NCBI RefSeq assembly: GCF_005222955.1 | Contig: NZ_LWUA01000222.1 | Coordinates: 1-39,395, forward strand | Reading direction: 5' to 3' | Source: Blastococcus sp. CCUG 61487 | GTDB lineage: Bacteria; Actinomycetota; Actinomycetes; Mycobacteriales; Geodermatophilaceae | Length of the DNA: 39,395 bases | Shown: piece by piece, positions 24,591-33,414 of the stretch | Numbering within the stretch: position 1 is the first letter of the stretch | Layout of the letters: every line of letters starts with the position of its first letter | Program-made: the position numbers and the translations under genes | Notes under the pieces: generated by a model | What the model was told of the DNA's origin: nothing | What the model saw: the letters and a program-made list of their open reading frames with translations, nothing else | The model's database searches: none

Positions 24591-26492
24591 GTGACCACCG
24601 CGTCGGCTCCGGGGCAGCTCCCGGCGGCGCCCCGTGCGGGGCGCGCCGGGCCCGTCGCCGTCGCCGCAGCAGCCGTCGTCGTCATCGGCGCGCTGCTCGT
24701 CCAGGCTCTCGGCCCCGGCCTCGCGGCCGCCACCGCCGGCCTGGTCGCCGTCCTCACCGCGCAGGTCGTGCTGTGGCAGCGGCAGCGCCGCCTCGCCGGC
24801 GCCCTGCGGCGCAGCCAGATCTCGCTGCGCACCCTCGTGCGCAGCAGCGTCGACGCCGTCGTCCTCCTCGACGACGCCCTGTGCGTCACCTTCGCCTCCG
24901 AGGCCGCCGCCGACCTGCTGGGCCTGGACGCCGCCGCCGTCCTGGGCCGGCCGGTCGCCGAGGCCGTGCACCCCGCCGACCGGGCCGGGCTGTTCGCCGC
25001 GCTGCTCAGCGGCAGCGAGACCGCCGTCCGCACCGCCCGCGTCTGCCAGCCCGACGGCACCTGGCGCCTGGTCCAGGCCACCATCCGCGACCTGCGGGGC
25101 GACCCCGACGTCGGCGGGCTGGTGCTGCACTGCCGCGACGTCAGCGTCGGCGCCCCCGCTCCCGGCGCGGACACCGAACTGCTCGAGCTCTCCCTCACCG
25201 ACGCCGTCACCGGGCTGCCCAACCGGACGGCGCTGGTCCGCCGCCTCGGCGCGCTGGCCCGCGAGACCGACGACCGCCCGCTGGCCATGGCCCTCATCGG
25301 CATCAGCGGGTGGGGGCCGGACGTGCTCTCCCCCGCCGCCGAGGCCACCGTGCTGCGCGCGCTGAGCTCCCGGCTGTCCCGTGCGCTCCGCGGCGAGGAC
25401 TGGCTGGCCCGCGGCACCGACGGCGACTTCGTCGTCCTCGTCGAGGGAAGCGTCGCCGACGCCGAGGTGGTCGCCGCCCGGCTGATCGCCACCGTCGGCC
25501 CGCTCGCCACCCCGACCGGCACCCTGCCGCTCACCGCCGCCGCCGGTGTCAGCGCCCTGGAGCACGACCTCGACCCCGGCGAGGCGCTGCGCCGGGCCGA
25601 CCTTGCGCTGCGCTCCGCCCGCCGCGCCGGCACCGGCTGCGTGCACCGCTACGACGACGCCCTGCGCACCGAGCAGGACCGCCGCACCGCCCTGCGCACC
25701 GACCTCCGCGGCGCCCTGGAGCGCGGCGAGCTGCGGCTGGTCTTCCAGCCGGTCGTCGACGCCGTCCTGCAGCGCACCGTCACCGTCGAGGCGCTGCTGC
25801 GCTGGCAGCACCCCGTCTTCGGCGACGTCCCGCCGGTGGAGTTCGTGCCGCTGGCCGAGGAGACCTCGCTGATCATCGACATCGGCCGGTGGGTGCTGCT
25901 CGAGGCCTGCCGCACCGTCGCGGCCCAGGACGACGCGGAGCTCGGCGTCGCCGTCAACGTCTCCGCCCGCCAGGTGCGCAGCGGCGAACTGGTGCCCGAC
26001 GTGCTCGCGGCGCTGGAGACCAGCGGCCTGCACCCCTCCCGGCTGCTCGTCGAGATCACCGAATCGGTGCTGCTCGACGACGCGCACGTCATCGAGGACC
26101 TCGGCGCCCTGCGCAGGCTCGGCGTCCGCATCGCCGTCGACGACTTCGGCACCGGCTGGTCGTCGCTGGCCTACCTGGTCGGCATGCCGGTCGACGTCCT
26201 CAAGATGGACCAGTACTTCCTGGCCGACGTCGAGCACGACCCCGCCCGCCGCGCCATGTGTCGCGCGGTGCTGCAGCTCGGCGCCAGCATCGGCCTGCCG
26301 GTGATCGTCGAGGGCGTCACTACCCCGGCCACCCTCGCGCTGCTGCGCGACATGGGGCACCGGTACCTCCAGGGCTTCCAGCTCTCCCGCCCGCTGGAGG
26401 CCGACCGGCTCGCCGACAGCGCCCAGCTCGCCGCCGCCGCACTCGACGCCGCCGCGGTCCCCGCGCCCCGCACCCCGGTGGTGCTCCCGTGA
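24591..26492 (+). CDS. PAS-GGDEF(degenerate)-EAL membrane protein, likely c-di-GMP phosphodiesterase
   Basis: About 633 residues. Two N-terminal hydrophobic helices (AGPVAVAAAAVVVIGALLV, then LAAATAGLVAVLTAQVVL) precede a PAS domain (SSVDAVVLLDDALCVTFA). The GGDEF domain has the position of the signature occupied by TDGDF (about 276-280), so cyclase activity is unlikely. The EAL domain looks active: E400-ALLRW, DDFGTGWSSL (from about 517), LKMDQYFL and VEGV. The net role is therefore probably hydrolysis of c-di-GMP. GTG 24591 is preferred because codons before it include rare ones and a palindrome; ATG 24513 is also in frame. The stop overlaps the next gene's start as GTGA, so the two proteins are translated together. 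Confidence 0.85.
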   Translation: MTTASAPGQLPAAPRAGRAGPVAVAAAAVVVIGALLVQALGPGLAAATAGLVAVLTAQVVLWQRQRRLAGALRRSQISLRTLVRSSVDAVVLLDDALCVTFASEAAADLLGLDAAAVLGRPVAEAVHPADRAGLFAALLSGSETAVRTARVCQPDGTWRLVQATIRDLRGDPDVGGLVLHCRDVSVGAPAPGADTELLELSLTDAVTGLPNRTALVRRLGALARETDDRPLAMALIGISGWGPDVLSPAAEATVLRALSSRLSRALRGEDWLARGTDGDFVVLVEGSVADAEVVAARLIATVGPLATPTGTLPLTAAAGVSALEHDLDPGEALRRADLALRSARRAGTGCVHRYDDALRTEQDRRTALRTDLRGALERGELRLVFQPVVDAVLQRTVTVEALLRWQHPVFGDVPPVEFVPLAEETSLIIDIGRWVLLEACRTVAAQDDAELGVAVNVSARQVRSGELVPDVLAALETSGLHPSRLLVEITESVLLDDAHVIEDLGALRRLGVRIAVDDFGTGWSSLAYLVGMPVDVLKMDQYFLADVEHDPARRAMCRAVLQLGASIGLPVIVEGVTTPATLALLRDMGHRYLQGFQLSRPLEADRLADSAQLAAAALDAAAVPAPRTPVVLP

Positions 26493-29065
26493 CCACCTTC
26501 CGGACCATGCCCGCACAGCTGCGCTGGACCCTGCTGCTCGGGCTGCTGGGCCTCGCCGTCACCGTGCCGTTCAGCTCCCCCGACGGCACCGGCATGCAGT
26601 GGGACGAGCTCGTGCTCGGCTCGATCGCGCTCAGCTGCGCCTCGTTGGCCTCGCGCCGGCTGTGGCAGATGGACCGCAACGCGGCCCGCCCCTGGTGGCC
26701 GCTGCTGTTCGGCTCGGTCAGCTTCGCCGTCTCGCAGTTCCTCGCGGGGCTCTTCCCCGGCCCGGCGTTCGACGGCTTCGGTGCCGACGACGTCCTGCTC
26801 TTCCTCGGCGCTACCTCGCCGCTGGTCACCTGCTTCCTCCTGGCCCGCCGGGTCATGCGCACCCGGTGGACGGCGCTGCTCGTCGACGGCGCGCTGGTCA
26901 CCCTCGCCCTGCTCGTGGTCACGGAGGTGCTGCGGACGCCGCTGGTCAACCCCGCGGACGCCCCCGAGGACCTGCGCACGCTCGTGCTCGCCTACGGCGG
27001 CTACAGCGCGGTCATGCTCGGTGGGGCCGGCGCGCTGTGCACCGTCTCCACCCGGGCGATGCGCAGCGCCGTCACCACGCTGATCTTCGCGGTCACCGCG
27101 CAGGCCGCCGCCGGTGCGTGCGAGGCCATGGCCATCCTCGCGCCGTCCCCGCTGTGGACCGCCGGCTCCGACGTCTCGGTGGCGCTGGCCTTCCAGCTGG
27201 CGATCCTCGCCCTGCTCCGCTCCCCCGTGCGGTTCACCGACCGCTCGGCCCGCGCGTCCGCCCCGGTGATCAGCAGCGCCGGGCTGAGCCTGGTCGTGCT
27301 GGCCATGCTGAGCCTGCCCGCCGCCCTGGCCTACGCCCTGCTCGCCGACGAGCCGCTGTCGGTCGGCGCCGAGCTCGGCTGCGGCGCGATCTTCGTCCTG
27401 CTGGGCATCCGCCAGGTGCTGCGCATCCGCGAGGACGGCCGGCTGACCGAGGACCTCGTCCGCAGCGAGGAGGACTTCCGCGAGCTGGTCGAGGCGAGCT
27501 CCGACGGCATCGCGATCATCGACGGCGACTTCCAGCTGCTGTTCACCTCCCCCGCCGCGCGCCGGCTGCTCGGCATCGGCGCCGACCTCGACGACGGCGT
27601 CACGCTGCTCGACCTGGTCCGCCCCGAGGACCGCGCCGCCCTGCGCGCCGCGGGCGAGGAGCCCGCGACCGGCACCGGCCCCGCCATCCACCTGGGCGTG
27701 ACCGCCGAGGACGGCACCGCCCGGGAGCTCGAGGTCGCCTCCTCCGAGCGGCCCGGCAGCGGCCGGCGGGTGCTGTACCTGCGCGACGTCACGACCCGCC
27801 GCCGCCGCGAGCGCGAGCTCGAGCGGATGGCCTACACCGACGACCTCACCCGGCTGCCCAACCGCGCCGTGCTGTTCCAGGAGCTGGCCGCGGACTCGGC
27901 CGCGCCGCGCTGCCTGCTGGTGCTCGACATGGACGGGTTCAAGCAGGTGAACGACGGCGCCGGGCACGAGGCCGGTGACCAGCTGCTGGTCGAGGTCGCC
28001 CGCCGGCTGCGCACCGTCGTCCGCGACTCCGACGTGATCGCCCGGCTCGGCGGCGACGAGTTCGCCGTCGTCGTCACCGGCGACCTGGACGAGGCCGCGG
28101 ACGTGGCCGGACGCATCGTGCAGATCATGGGCCTGCCGTACCGCGTGGAGGGCCGCACCTATGCCGTCGGCGCCAGCGTCGGGCTGGCGGAGGTCGGCCC
28201 CGGTGGCGGGCGGCTCGCCTTCCGCAAGGCCGACGCCGCGCTGCTCGCCGCCAAGGCCGCGGGCAAGGGCTGCGTGCGGATCGCCGACGCCGAGGAGGCC
28301 GCCCCCGACACCGACGTCTTCTACGCCGCGCGCGCCGAGGGCGAGATGGGCCTGCGACTGGACGCCGCGGTCGGCCCGGACGGCTCGGTGGAGCTGCTGC
28401 ACGCCCTTCCCCGCTGGACCCACCCGACGCTCGGCGTTCTGCAGGGCCCGGACATCTGGTCCTCGGCCGAGCGGCACGGCCGCAGCGCCGAGCTGCAGCG
28501 CTGGCTGATCGAGCGTGCTGCGTCCGCGGTCGTCGCGCTGCCCGATCCGCGGGTCGCCGTCGCGGTGAGCCTGCCCGCCGGGCACGTCTCCGGTGACGGG
28601 CTCGCCTCCGCCGTCGCCACCACCCTGGCCGACACCGGCCTGGCGCCCGCCCGGCTGATCGTCTCCCTCACCGAGGAGACGCTCCTGACCTCCCCGGCGA
28701 CCCTGGTCGCCGAGCTGGAGGCCATGCGCCGGCTCGGCGTCCGGCTCTGCCTGGACGACTACGGGATGGGACACAGCCTGTTCGCGCTGCTCGCCCGCGT
28801 CCCGTTCGACCTCATCCGGGTGGACCTGCACGCGCTGGCCGCCCGCCAGGACACCGAGCGGGCGCTGCGGGTGCTCGCCGCGATCGTGCAGACGACGGCG
28901 AGCTTCGGGCTCGACGTCGTCGCCGGGGGGATCGCCACCCCCGAGCTGCGGGAGGCCGCCGTCGCCACCGGGGTGCAGCTCCTGCACGGCCGCGCGCTGC
29001 CGCACGACCTCACCCCCGAGACCGCGACCGACCTCCTCGCCCTCGCCCCCGTCTCCGCCTCCTGA
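26489..29065 (+). CDS. Polytopic PAS-GGDEF-EAL(degenerate) protein, likely diguanylate cyclase
   Basis: An 858-residue protein. The first ~310 residues contain about ten hydrophobic helices, a MASE-like membrane sensor. A PAS domain follows (EDFRELVEASSDGIAIIDG, from about 327), then GGDEF with an intact signature RLGGDEFAVVV (GGDEF at 521-525), DMDGFKQVND and the usual LTRLPNR start. The EAL domain is degenerate: HALPRW replaces EALLRW (about 638-643), DDYGMGHS replaces DDFGTGYS, and AGGIATPEL replaces the EGVE segment. It therefore probably makes c-di-GMP and only senses or scaffolds through its EAL part. The GTG at 26489 overlaps the upstream stop by 4 bp. The 25-bp palindrome at 29085 follows. 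Confidence 0.87.
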   Translation: MTTFRTMPAQLRWTLLLGLLGLAVTVPFSSPDGTGMQWDELVLGSIALSCASLASRRLWQMDRNAARPWWPLLFGSVSFAVSQFLAGLFPGPAFDGFGADDVLLFLGATSPLVTCFLLARRVMRTRWTALLVDGALVTLALLVVTEVLRTPLVNPADAPEDLRTLVLAYGGYSAVMLGGAGALCTVSTRAMRSAVTTLIFAVTAQAAAGACEAMAILAPSPLWTAGSDVSVALAFQLAILALLRSPVRFTDRSARASAPVISSAGLSLVVLAMLSLPAALAYALLADEPLSVGAELGCGAIFVLLGIRQVLRIREDGRLTEDLVRSEEDFRELVEASSDGIAIIDGDFQLLFTSPAARRLLGIGADLDDGVTLLDLVRPEDRAALRAAGEEPATGTGPAIHLGVTAEDGTARELEVASSERPGSGRRVLYLRDVTTRRRRERELERMAYTDDLTRLPNRAVLFQELAADSAAPRCLLVLDMDGFKQVNDGAGHEAGDQLLVEVARRLRTVVRDSDVIARLGGDEFAVVVTGDLDEAADVAGRIVQIMGLPYRVEGRTYAVGASVGLAEVGPGGGRLAFRKADAALLAAKAAGKGCVRIADAEEAAPDTDVFYAARAEGEMGLRLDAAVGPDGSVELLHALPRWTHPTLGVLQGPDIWSSAERHGRSAELQRWLIERAASAVVALPDPRVAVAVSLPAGHVSGDGLASAVATTLADTGLAPARLIVSLTEETLLTSPATLVAELEAMRRLGVRLCLDDYGMGHSLFALLARVPFDLIRVDLHALAARQDTERALRVLAAIVQTTASFGLDVVAGGIATPELREAAVATGVQLLHGRALPHDLTPETATDLLALAPVSAS

Positions 29066-29084
29066 CCCCGCGCCCCTCGCCCCA

Positions 29085-29142
29085 CGAGATCTGCACACTC
29101 GGGGCTTTCCGGGGCCCGAAAGCCCCGAGTGTGCAGATCTCG
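29085..29142. terminator. Perfect 25-bp palindrome with 8-nt loop
   Basis: 29085-29109 (CGAGATCTGCACACTCGGGG, then CTTTC) is fully complementary to 29118-29142; the loop is CGGGGCCC. It starts 19 bp after the stop of the GGDEF gene and has no U-tract. The perfect pairing is longer than a simple terminator needs. The outer part shares CCACGAGATC with the inverted repeat at 23406-23451. Confidence 0.7.
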
Positions 29143-29203
29143 GGCAGCCCTTCCCAGGCCATGTCGCTGGGATCCGACGCCGGGCCAGCGAATACTGGCC
29201 GTC

Positions 29204-30013
29204 GTGGGCATCCCCGAGCTGCACTTCCTCGGCCACTCGACGGTCCGCGTCGAGCTGGCCGGGTGCACCGTGCTCACCGACCCGGTGCTCACCCGCTCGA
29301 TCGGCCCGCTGCGCCGGATGGTGCCGCCGCCCGATCCGGCGCTCTGGTCGGGTGTCGACGTCGTCCTGCTCAGCCACCTGCACCCCGACCACCTGCACCT
29401 GCGCTCGCTGCGGCTGCTCGACGACCGGCCCACCCTCGTCGTCCCCCGCGGCGCCGGTGCGTGGCTGCGCCGGCAGGGCTTCTCGCGGGTCGAGGAGATC
29501 GCCAGCGGCGAGACGCTCGGCTTCGGCGGGTTGCGGGTCACCGCCGTCCACGCCGAGCACAGCGGCCACCGCTGGGGGCCGCGGCTCACCTCCGGCCCGG
29601 ACGCCCACGCCGTCGGCCACCTGCTCGAGGCCGATGGCGCCACCGTCTACGTCAGCGGCGACACCGCGCTGCACGACGGCATGACCGGCCTCGGCGACCG
29701 CGGCATCGACGTCGCCGTCCTCCCTGTCTGGGGCTGGGGTCCCGACCTCGGCCCCGGGCACCTCGACCCCGCCGAGGCGGCCGAGGCGGTGGCGCGGCTG
29801 CGCCCCCGGACCGCCGTCCCGGTGCACTGGGGCACGCTCGCCCCCGCCGGGACGACGTCGCTGCCCACCCCCGTGCGCGCCCGCATGCGCCGGTTGCTGG
29901 TCGAGCCGCCGCACACCTTCGCCCGCGCGGTCGCCGAGCGCGGCCTGGCCACCACCGTCGCCATCGCCGAGCCCGGCGGCGCGGTCCCGCTGCTGCCGGG
30001 GGTGACGCCGTGA
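29204..30013 (+). CDS. MBL-fold metallo-hydrolase (UlaG/YtnP-like)
   Basis: A 269-residue metallo-beta-lactamase-fold protein. Metal ligands appear as H58-L-H60-P-D62-H63, with YVSGDTALHDG and VPVHWGTLAP supplying the later ligands. The opening strand ELHFLGHSTVRVEL and TDPVLTRS are typical of the UlaG-like group that includes NAPE-PLD-like hydrolases. There is no signal peptide, so it is cytoplasmic. Start GTG 29204 lies where the conserved fold begins; a TACTGG -10-like element about 9 nt upstream would fit a leaderless message. The stop overlaps the dedA start as GTGA (30010-30013). Substrate unknown; its tie to DedA suggests a lipid-related role. Confidence 0.85.
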   Translation: MGIPELHFLGHSTVRVELAGCTVLTDPVLTRSIGPLRRMVPPPDPALWSGVDVVLLSHLHPDHLHLRSLRLLDDRPTLVVPRGAGAWLRRQGFSRVEEIASGETLGFGGLRVTAVHAEHSGHRWGPRLTSGPDAHAVGHLLEADGATVYVSGDTALHDGMTGLGDRGIDVAVLPVWGWGPDLGPGHLDPAEAAEAVARLRPRTAVPVHWGTLAPAGTTSLPTPVRARMRRLLVEPPHTFARAVAERGLATTVAIAEPGGAVPLLPGVTP

Positions 30014-30684
30014 GCGTCCTCGACGTGAGTGTCCTCGCCGCGAGCGCCGAGCCGACGTCGGTCGGCTACTCGCTGCTGTTCGCCGGCGTGTTCATCGGGT
30101 CGGTGGCGCCGGTGCTGCCCACGGGCGCCGTGGTCGGCTCGGCCGCGGCCTTCGCGATGACCAGCAACGACCTCGGCCTGGCCACGGTCATCGCGCTGGC
30201 GACCCTCGCCGCGCTGCTCGGCGACCTCATCACCTTCGCGGTCTGCCGGTTCGGCGGGCCCGCGGCGGTCCGGCTGGTCTCCCGCGGCCAGCACGCCGAG
30301 CGGATCGCCGAGGTGCGCCAGCAGTTCCACCGGCACGGCTGGCAGATCCTGCTGGTCGGCCGGCTGCTGCCCGCGGGCCGCATCCCGGTGCTGCTGGCCG
30401 CCGGGGCGCTGAGCTACCCGTGGCGCCGGCTGGTGCCCGCCCAGTTCCTCGCCGCGCTGCTGTGGGCGATCGCCTACGCGCTGCTCGGGGTGATCAGCGG
30501 CGGCATCTTCGACTCGCCGCTGATCGCCGTCCTCATCGCCACCCTGCTCGTGCTCGTCGTCGGCGGGGTGCTCAACCTGATCGCCGCGCGCCGCCGCTCC
30601 CCCGCCGCCCGTCCGGGCCAAAAGCGTGCTTTTGGCCCTGACCAAGAAGCGTCGAGGGCAACGTCCGCGGCCGAGCAGCGGTGA
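30010..30684 (+). CDS. DedA-family membrane protein
   Basis: A 224-residue VTT/DedA protein with about five helices, likely a phospholipid or undecaprenyl-phosphate flippase. Seen: FAGVFIGSVAPVLPTGAVVG (entry region), GDLITFAVCRFGGPAAV, the reentrant VGRLLPAGRIPVLLAAGA with the conserved Arg and Gly-Arg, and two further C-terminal helices. The tail GQKRAFGPDQEASRA is encoded by a 24-bp palindrome (30615-30638) and looks like an added extension. The GTG start overlaps the MBL gene, and the stop overlaps the next gene's GTG (30681-30684), so three genes are chained by 4-bp overlaps. Confidence 0.87.
   Translation: MSVLDVSVLAASAEPTSVGYSLLFAGVFIGSVAPVLPTGAVVGSAAAFAMTSNDLGLATVIALATLAALLGDLITFAVCRFGGPAAVRLVSRGQHAERIAEVRQQFHRHGWQILLVGRLLPAGRIPVLLAAGALSYPWRRLVPAQFLAALLWAIAYALLGVISGGIFDSPLIAVLIATLLVLVVGGVLNLIAARRRSPAARPGQKRAFGPDQEASRATSAAEQR
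30615..30638. repeat. Palindrome inside the 3' end of dedA
   Basis: GGGCCAAAAGC (30615-30625) is complementary to 30628-30638, with 2 nt between. It encodes part of the DedA tail (GQKRAFGP) and resembles in form the intergenic palindromes of this window, so it may be an inserted repeat element that extended the gene. Confidence 0.6.
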
Positions 30685-32831
30685 CGGGACCCGCTCCCGC
30701 CGGCCGGGTGCTCCAGACCGGTCGCACGATCGCCCGCGTCCTGCTCACCTGGGCCGTCGCCACCGGGGCGCTGCTCGCGCTGGACACCTGGCTGAGCGGC
30801 TTCCGGATGAACGCGTGGTGGCACGCGCCCGTGGCCGCGCTGCTGCTCGGGCTGCTGACGGCGGGCGTCTGGCCGGTGGTGCTGCGGATCGCGCTGCCGT
30901 TCACCTTCCTCACCCTCGGGCTGGGCGGCTTCCTGCTGCTCGGCGCCGGCGTGCTGGGCGTGTTCACCGCGATCCCGGGCGTGGAGGTGCGGAGCTTCAC
31001 CACCTCGGTGGTGGTCGCCGTCGCCATGGCCGGGGTCTCGGCCGTGGTGAACAGCCTGCTCGCCGTCGACGAGGACGAGATCTTCTTCCGCCGGGCCCGC
31101 CGCCGGGCCGACGCGCGCGTCTCCGGCGAGCCGCTGCCGCCGGGCGTGCTGTTCCTGCAGATCGACGGGCTCGGCGCCGACACCGCCCGCCGCGCCGTCC
31201 GCGACGGGTCGATGCCCACGCTGGCCGCCTGGCTGCGCGAGGGCAGCCACGTGCTCGGCGAGTGGCACACCGACTGGAGCTCGCAGACCGGCGCGAGCCA
31301 GTGCGGCATCCTGCACGGCTCCAACCACGACATCCCGGCGTTCCGCTGGTACGAGAAGGAGCACGACCGGCTGCTGCAGGTCTCCAACCCGCGGGACGCC
31401 GCCGAGGTCGAGCGCCGACACTCCGACGGGCGCGGGCTGCTCGCCCCCGACGGCGCCGGCCGCGGCAACCTGTTCACCGGCGACGCCCGCGCGGTCAGCC
31501 TCACGCTCAGCTCGCTGGCGCACGTGGTGCCGGCCGGGGCCCGGCGGCGGCGCCGCGGCCGCGACCGGGTGGGCGCCGGCTACTACGCCTACTTCGCCAA
31601 CCCGGTGAACGCGGTGCGCACGCTCGGCGTCGCGGCGGTCGACATCTACCGGGAGCTCTCCGCCGCCGCCCGGCAGCGGCGCGCCGACGTCCGGCCCCGG
31701 GTGCCCCGCGGCGGCCTCTACCCGCTGGCGCGGGCGGCGACGGCGGTCGTGGCGCGCGACGTCGTCGTCTCCGCCCTGCTGGAGGACATGCTCGCCGGCC
31801 GGCCCGTCGTGTACGCCGACTTCCTCGGCTACGACGAGGTCGCCCACCACTCCGGAGTCGAGCGCTTCGACACCCTCGAGGTGCTGCGCAGCATCGACCA
31901 GCAGATCGGCCGGCTGCACCGCGCCAGCGCGCTCGGGCCGCGCCCGTACCACCTGGTGTGCCTCTCCGACCACGGCCAGACGCAGGGCTGGGCGTTCGAG
32001 GACCGGTTCGGCTACTCGATCGAGGAGCTGGTCGGGGGGCTCTGCGATGCGGACGTGCAGCCCCGCGGCCGGCACCTCACCGGCCCGCGGGACAGCCGGC
32101 GGGCCACCGAGGGCTGGCAGGTGGGCGCGGCGCTGGCCGAGGGCAGCGGGCCGATCGCGCGCCGGCTGCGCCAGCGCGCCGAGGCCGCCGAACCGTACGA
32201 GGGTGGCGACGACGACGGCCGCCCGGTGCGGACGACGGCCGGCGGGGTGCCGCTGGCCGCTCCCGGCGTCGTCTGCGCGGTGTCGGGCCACACCGCGGTG
32301 GTCTCCTTCGCCGACATCGCCGGCCGGGCCACGGTCGAGGAGATCGAGCGACGCTGGCCCCGGCTGCTGCCCGGCCTGGTCGACCACGACGGCGTCGGCT
32401 TCGTGCTGGTGCACTCCGCCGAGGTCGGGCCCGTCGTGCTGGGGCGCGATGGGCTGCACCGGCTGCGCTCGGGAGAGGTGCTGGGCACCGACCCGCTGCT
32501 GCCGTACGGACCGCACGCCGCGGCGCTGGTCGCCCGCACCTCGACGTTCCCGCACTGCCCCGACCTGGTGATCAACAGCCGGTACGACCCCGCGACCGAC
32601 GAGGCGTCGGCCTTCGAGCCGCACGTCGGCTCGCACGGCGGGCTGGGCGGGCAGCAGCAGCGCGGGCTGCTCGCCTACCCGGCGGCGTGGGCCGATCCGG
32701 GCGAGGTCGTCGGGGCCGAGCATCTGCACCGGGTGCTGCGCGGCTGGCTCACCGACCTCGGCCACCCGGAGCCCACCGGGGAGGGCACCCCCGTCGGGGA
32801 GCAGAGCCGGCTGTCGCTCGAACCGGCCTAA
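30681..32831 (+). CDS. Holin-like membrane domain fused to alkaline-phosphatase-fold phosphodiesterase
   Basis: A 716-residue fusion. Four hydrophobic helices (about 20-125) match the phage holin IV-like family often attached to this enzyme. The C-terminal domain has the alkaline phosphatase/nucleotide pyrophosphatase fold: first metal Asp in FLQIDGLG (D162), nucleophile in GASQCGILHG (Ser206), DFLGYDEVAHHSG with D and H ligands, and LSDHGQTQG with D and H. It probably cleaves a phosphodiester at the outer or inner membrane face; the substrate is unknown. It is coupled to dedA by GTGA overlap. A C-terminal GSHGGLGGQQQRGLLAYP segment is also typical for this group. Confidence 0.85.
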   Translation: MTGPAPAGRVLQTGRTIARVLLTWAVATGALLALDTWLSGFRMNAWWHAPVAALLLGLLTAGVWPVVLRIALPFTFLTLGLGGFLLLGAGVLGVFTAIPGVEVRSFTTSVVVAVAMAGVSAVVNSLLAVDEDEIFFRRARRRADARVSGEPLPPGVLFLQIDGLGADTARRAVRDGSMPTLAAWLREGSHVLGEWHTDWSSQTGASQCGILHGSNHDIPAFRWYEKEHDRLLQVSNPRDAAEVERRHSDGRGLLAPDGAGRGNLFTGDARAVSLTLSSLAHVVPAGARRRRRGRDRVGAGYYAYFANPVNAVRTLGVAAVDIYRELSAAARQRRADVRPRVPRGGLYPLARAATAVVARDVVVSALLEDMLAGRPVVYADFLGYDEVAHHSGVERFDTLEVLRSIDQQIGRLHRASALGPRPYHLVCLSDHGQTQGWAFEDRFGYSIEELVGGLCDADVQPRGRHLTGPRDSRRATEGWQVGAALAEGSGPIARRLRQRAEAAEPYEGGDDDGRPVRTTAGGVPLAAPGVVCAVSGHTAVVSFADIAGRATVEEIERRWPRLLPGLVDHDGVGFVLVHSAEVGPVVLGRDGLHRLRSGEVLGTDPLLPYGPHAAALVARTSTFPHCPDLVINSRYDPATDEASAFEPHVGSHGGLGGQQQRGLLAYPAAWADPGEVVGAEHLHRVLRGWLTDLGHPEPTGEGTPVGEQSRLSLEPA

Positions 32832-32864
32832 GCTCGGAGGTTCAGCCGAGGAGGACGAACGAGC

Positions 32865-33323
32865 GTGGCCGTGCACGAGACGACCGCGGTGGACGGCCCC
32901 CAGAGCCGCGTCCGCCCCGGGCCCATCCGCTGGATCTGGTACGCGCTGGGCGGCCGGCTCCCGGCGCGCTTCAGCCCGTGGGTGCTGCACGACACCACCA
33001 CCCGCACCTGGGTGCTGCGGCACTTCGCCCGCGCGTTCGTCCAGCTCGCCGTCCCGATCGCGCTGGTGCTCGTGTTCGTGCCGGGCGAGTTCTGGATCCG
33101 CGGGATGGCCGCCCTCGGCGGGGTGTTCCTCGGGCTCTTCTACTCCGTGGCCTACATGCCCGAGGGCACCGAGCACCGGGTCAAGCAGGCCGGATACCCC
33201 GTGGGGACGGCGACGGCGGTGCGCGACGAGGCGGCGCGCCTGCGGGAGGCCCGGGACAGCGAGCGCCGCCGGGCCGCCGCCGCCAAGCGGGCCGCGAAGT
33301 ACCGCGAGCGCCTCGGCCGCTGA
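32865..33323 (+). CDS. DUF5313-family membrane protein
   Basis: A 152-residue actinobacterial protein resembling DUF5313. It has PIRWIWYALGGRLPARF, VLHDTTTRTWVLRHFARA, two adjacent helices (LAVPIALVLVFVPGEFWI and GMAALGGVFLGLFYSVAYM), then GTEHRVKQAGYPVGT. The C-terminal 45 residues are a charged Arg/Ala helix. Function is unknown for the family. Start GTG 32865 is preceded by GAGGAGG about 10 nt upstream. It lies 33 bp after the phosphodiesterase gene and is probably the last gene of the unit starting at 29204. Confidence 0.8.
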   Translation: MAVHETTAVDGPQSRVRPGPIRWIWYALGGRLPARFSPWVLHDTTTRTWVLRHFARAFVQLAVPIALVLVFVPGEFWIRGMAALGGVFLGLFYSVAYMPEGTEHRVKQAGYPVGTATAVRDEAARLREARDSERRRAAAAKRAAKYRERLGR

Positions 33324-33414
33324 GCGGCTGCCGGGCCCCGTCGTGGCGTGACGATCGAGTGAACACCCTCACAGGTCAGTGGTGCGCGGCGTGATCGTGG
33401 CCGACAGTGAGGCG

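Noticed and set aside
26171-29914. A 1247-codon minus-strand frame opposite the second GGDEF gene
   Set aside because: Antisense shadow rich in Gly, Gln and Val; the plus-strand gene shows conserved GGDEF and PAS motifs.
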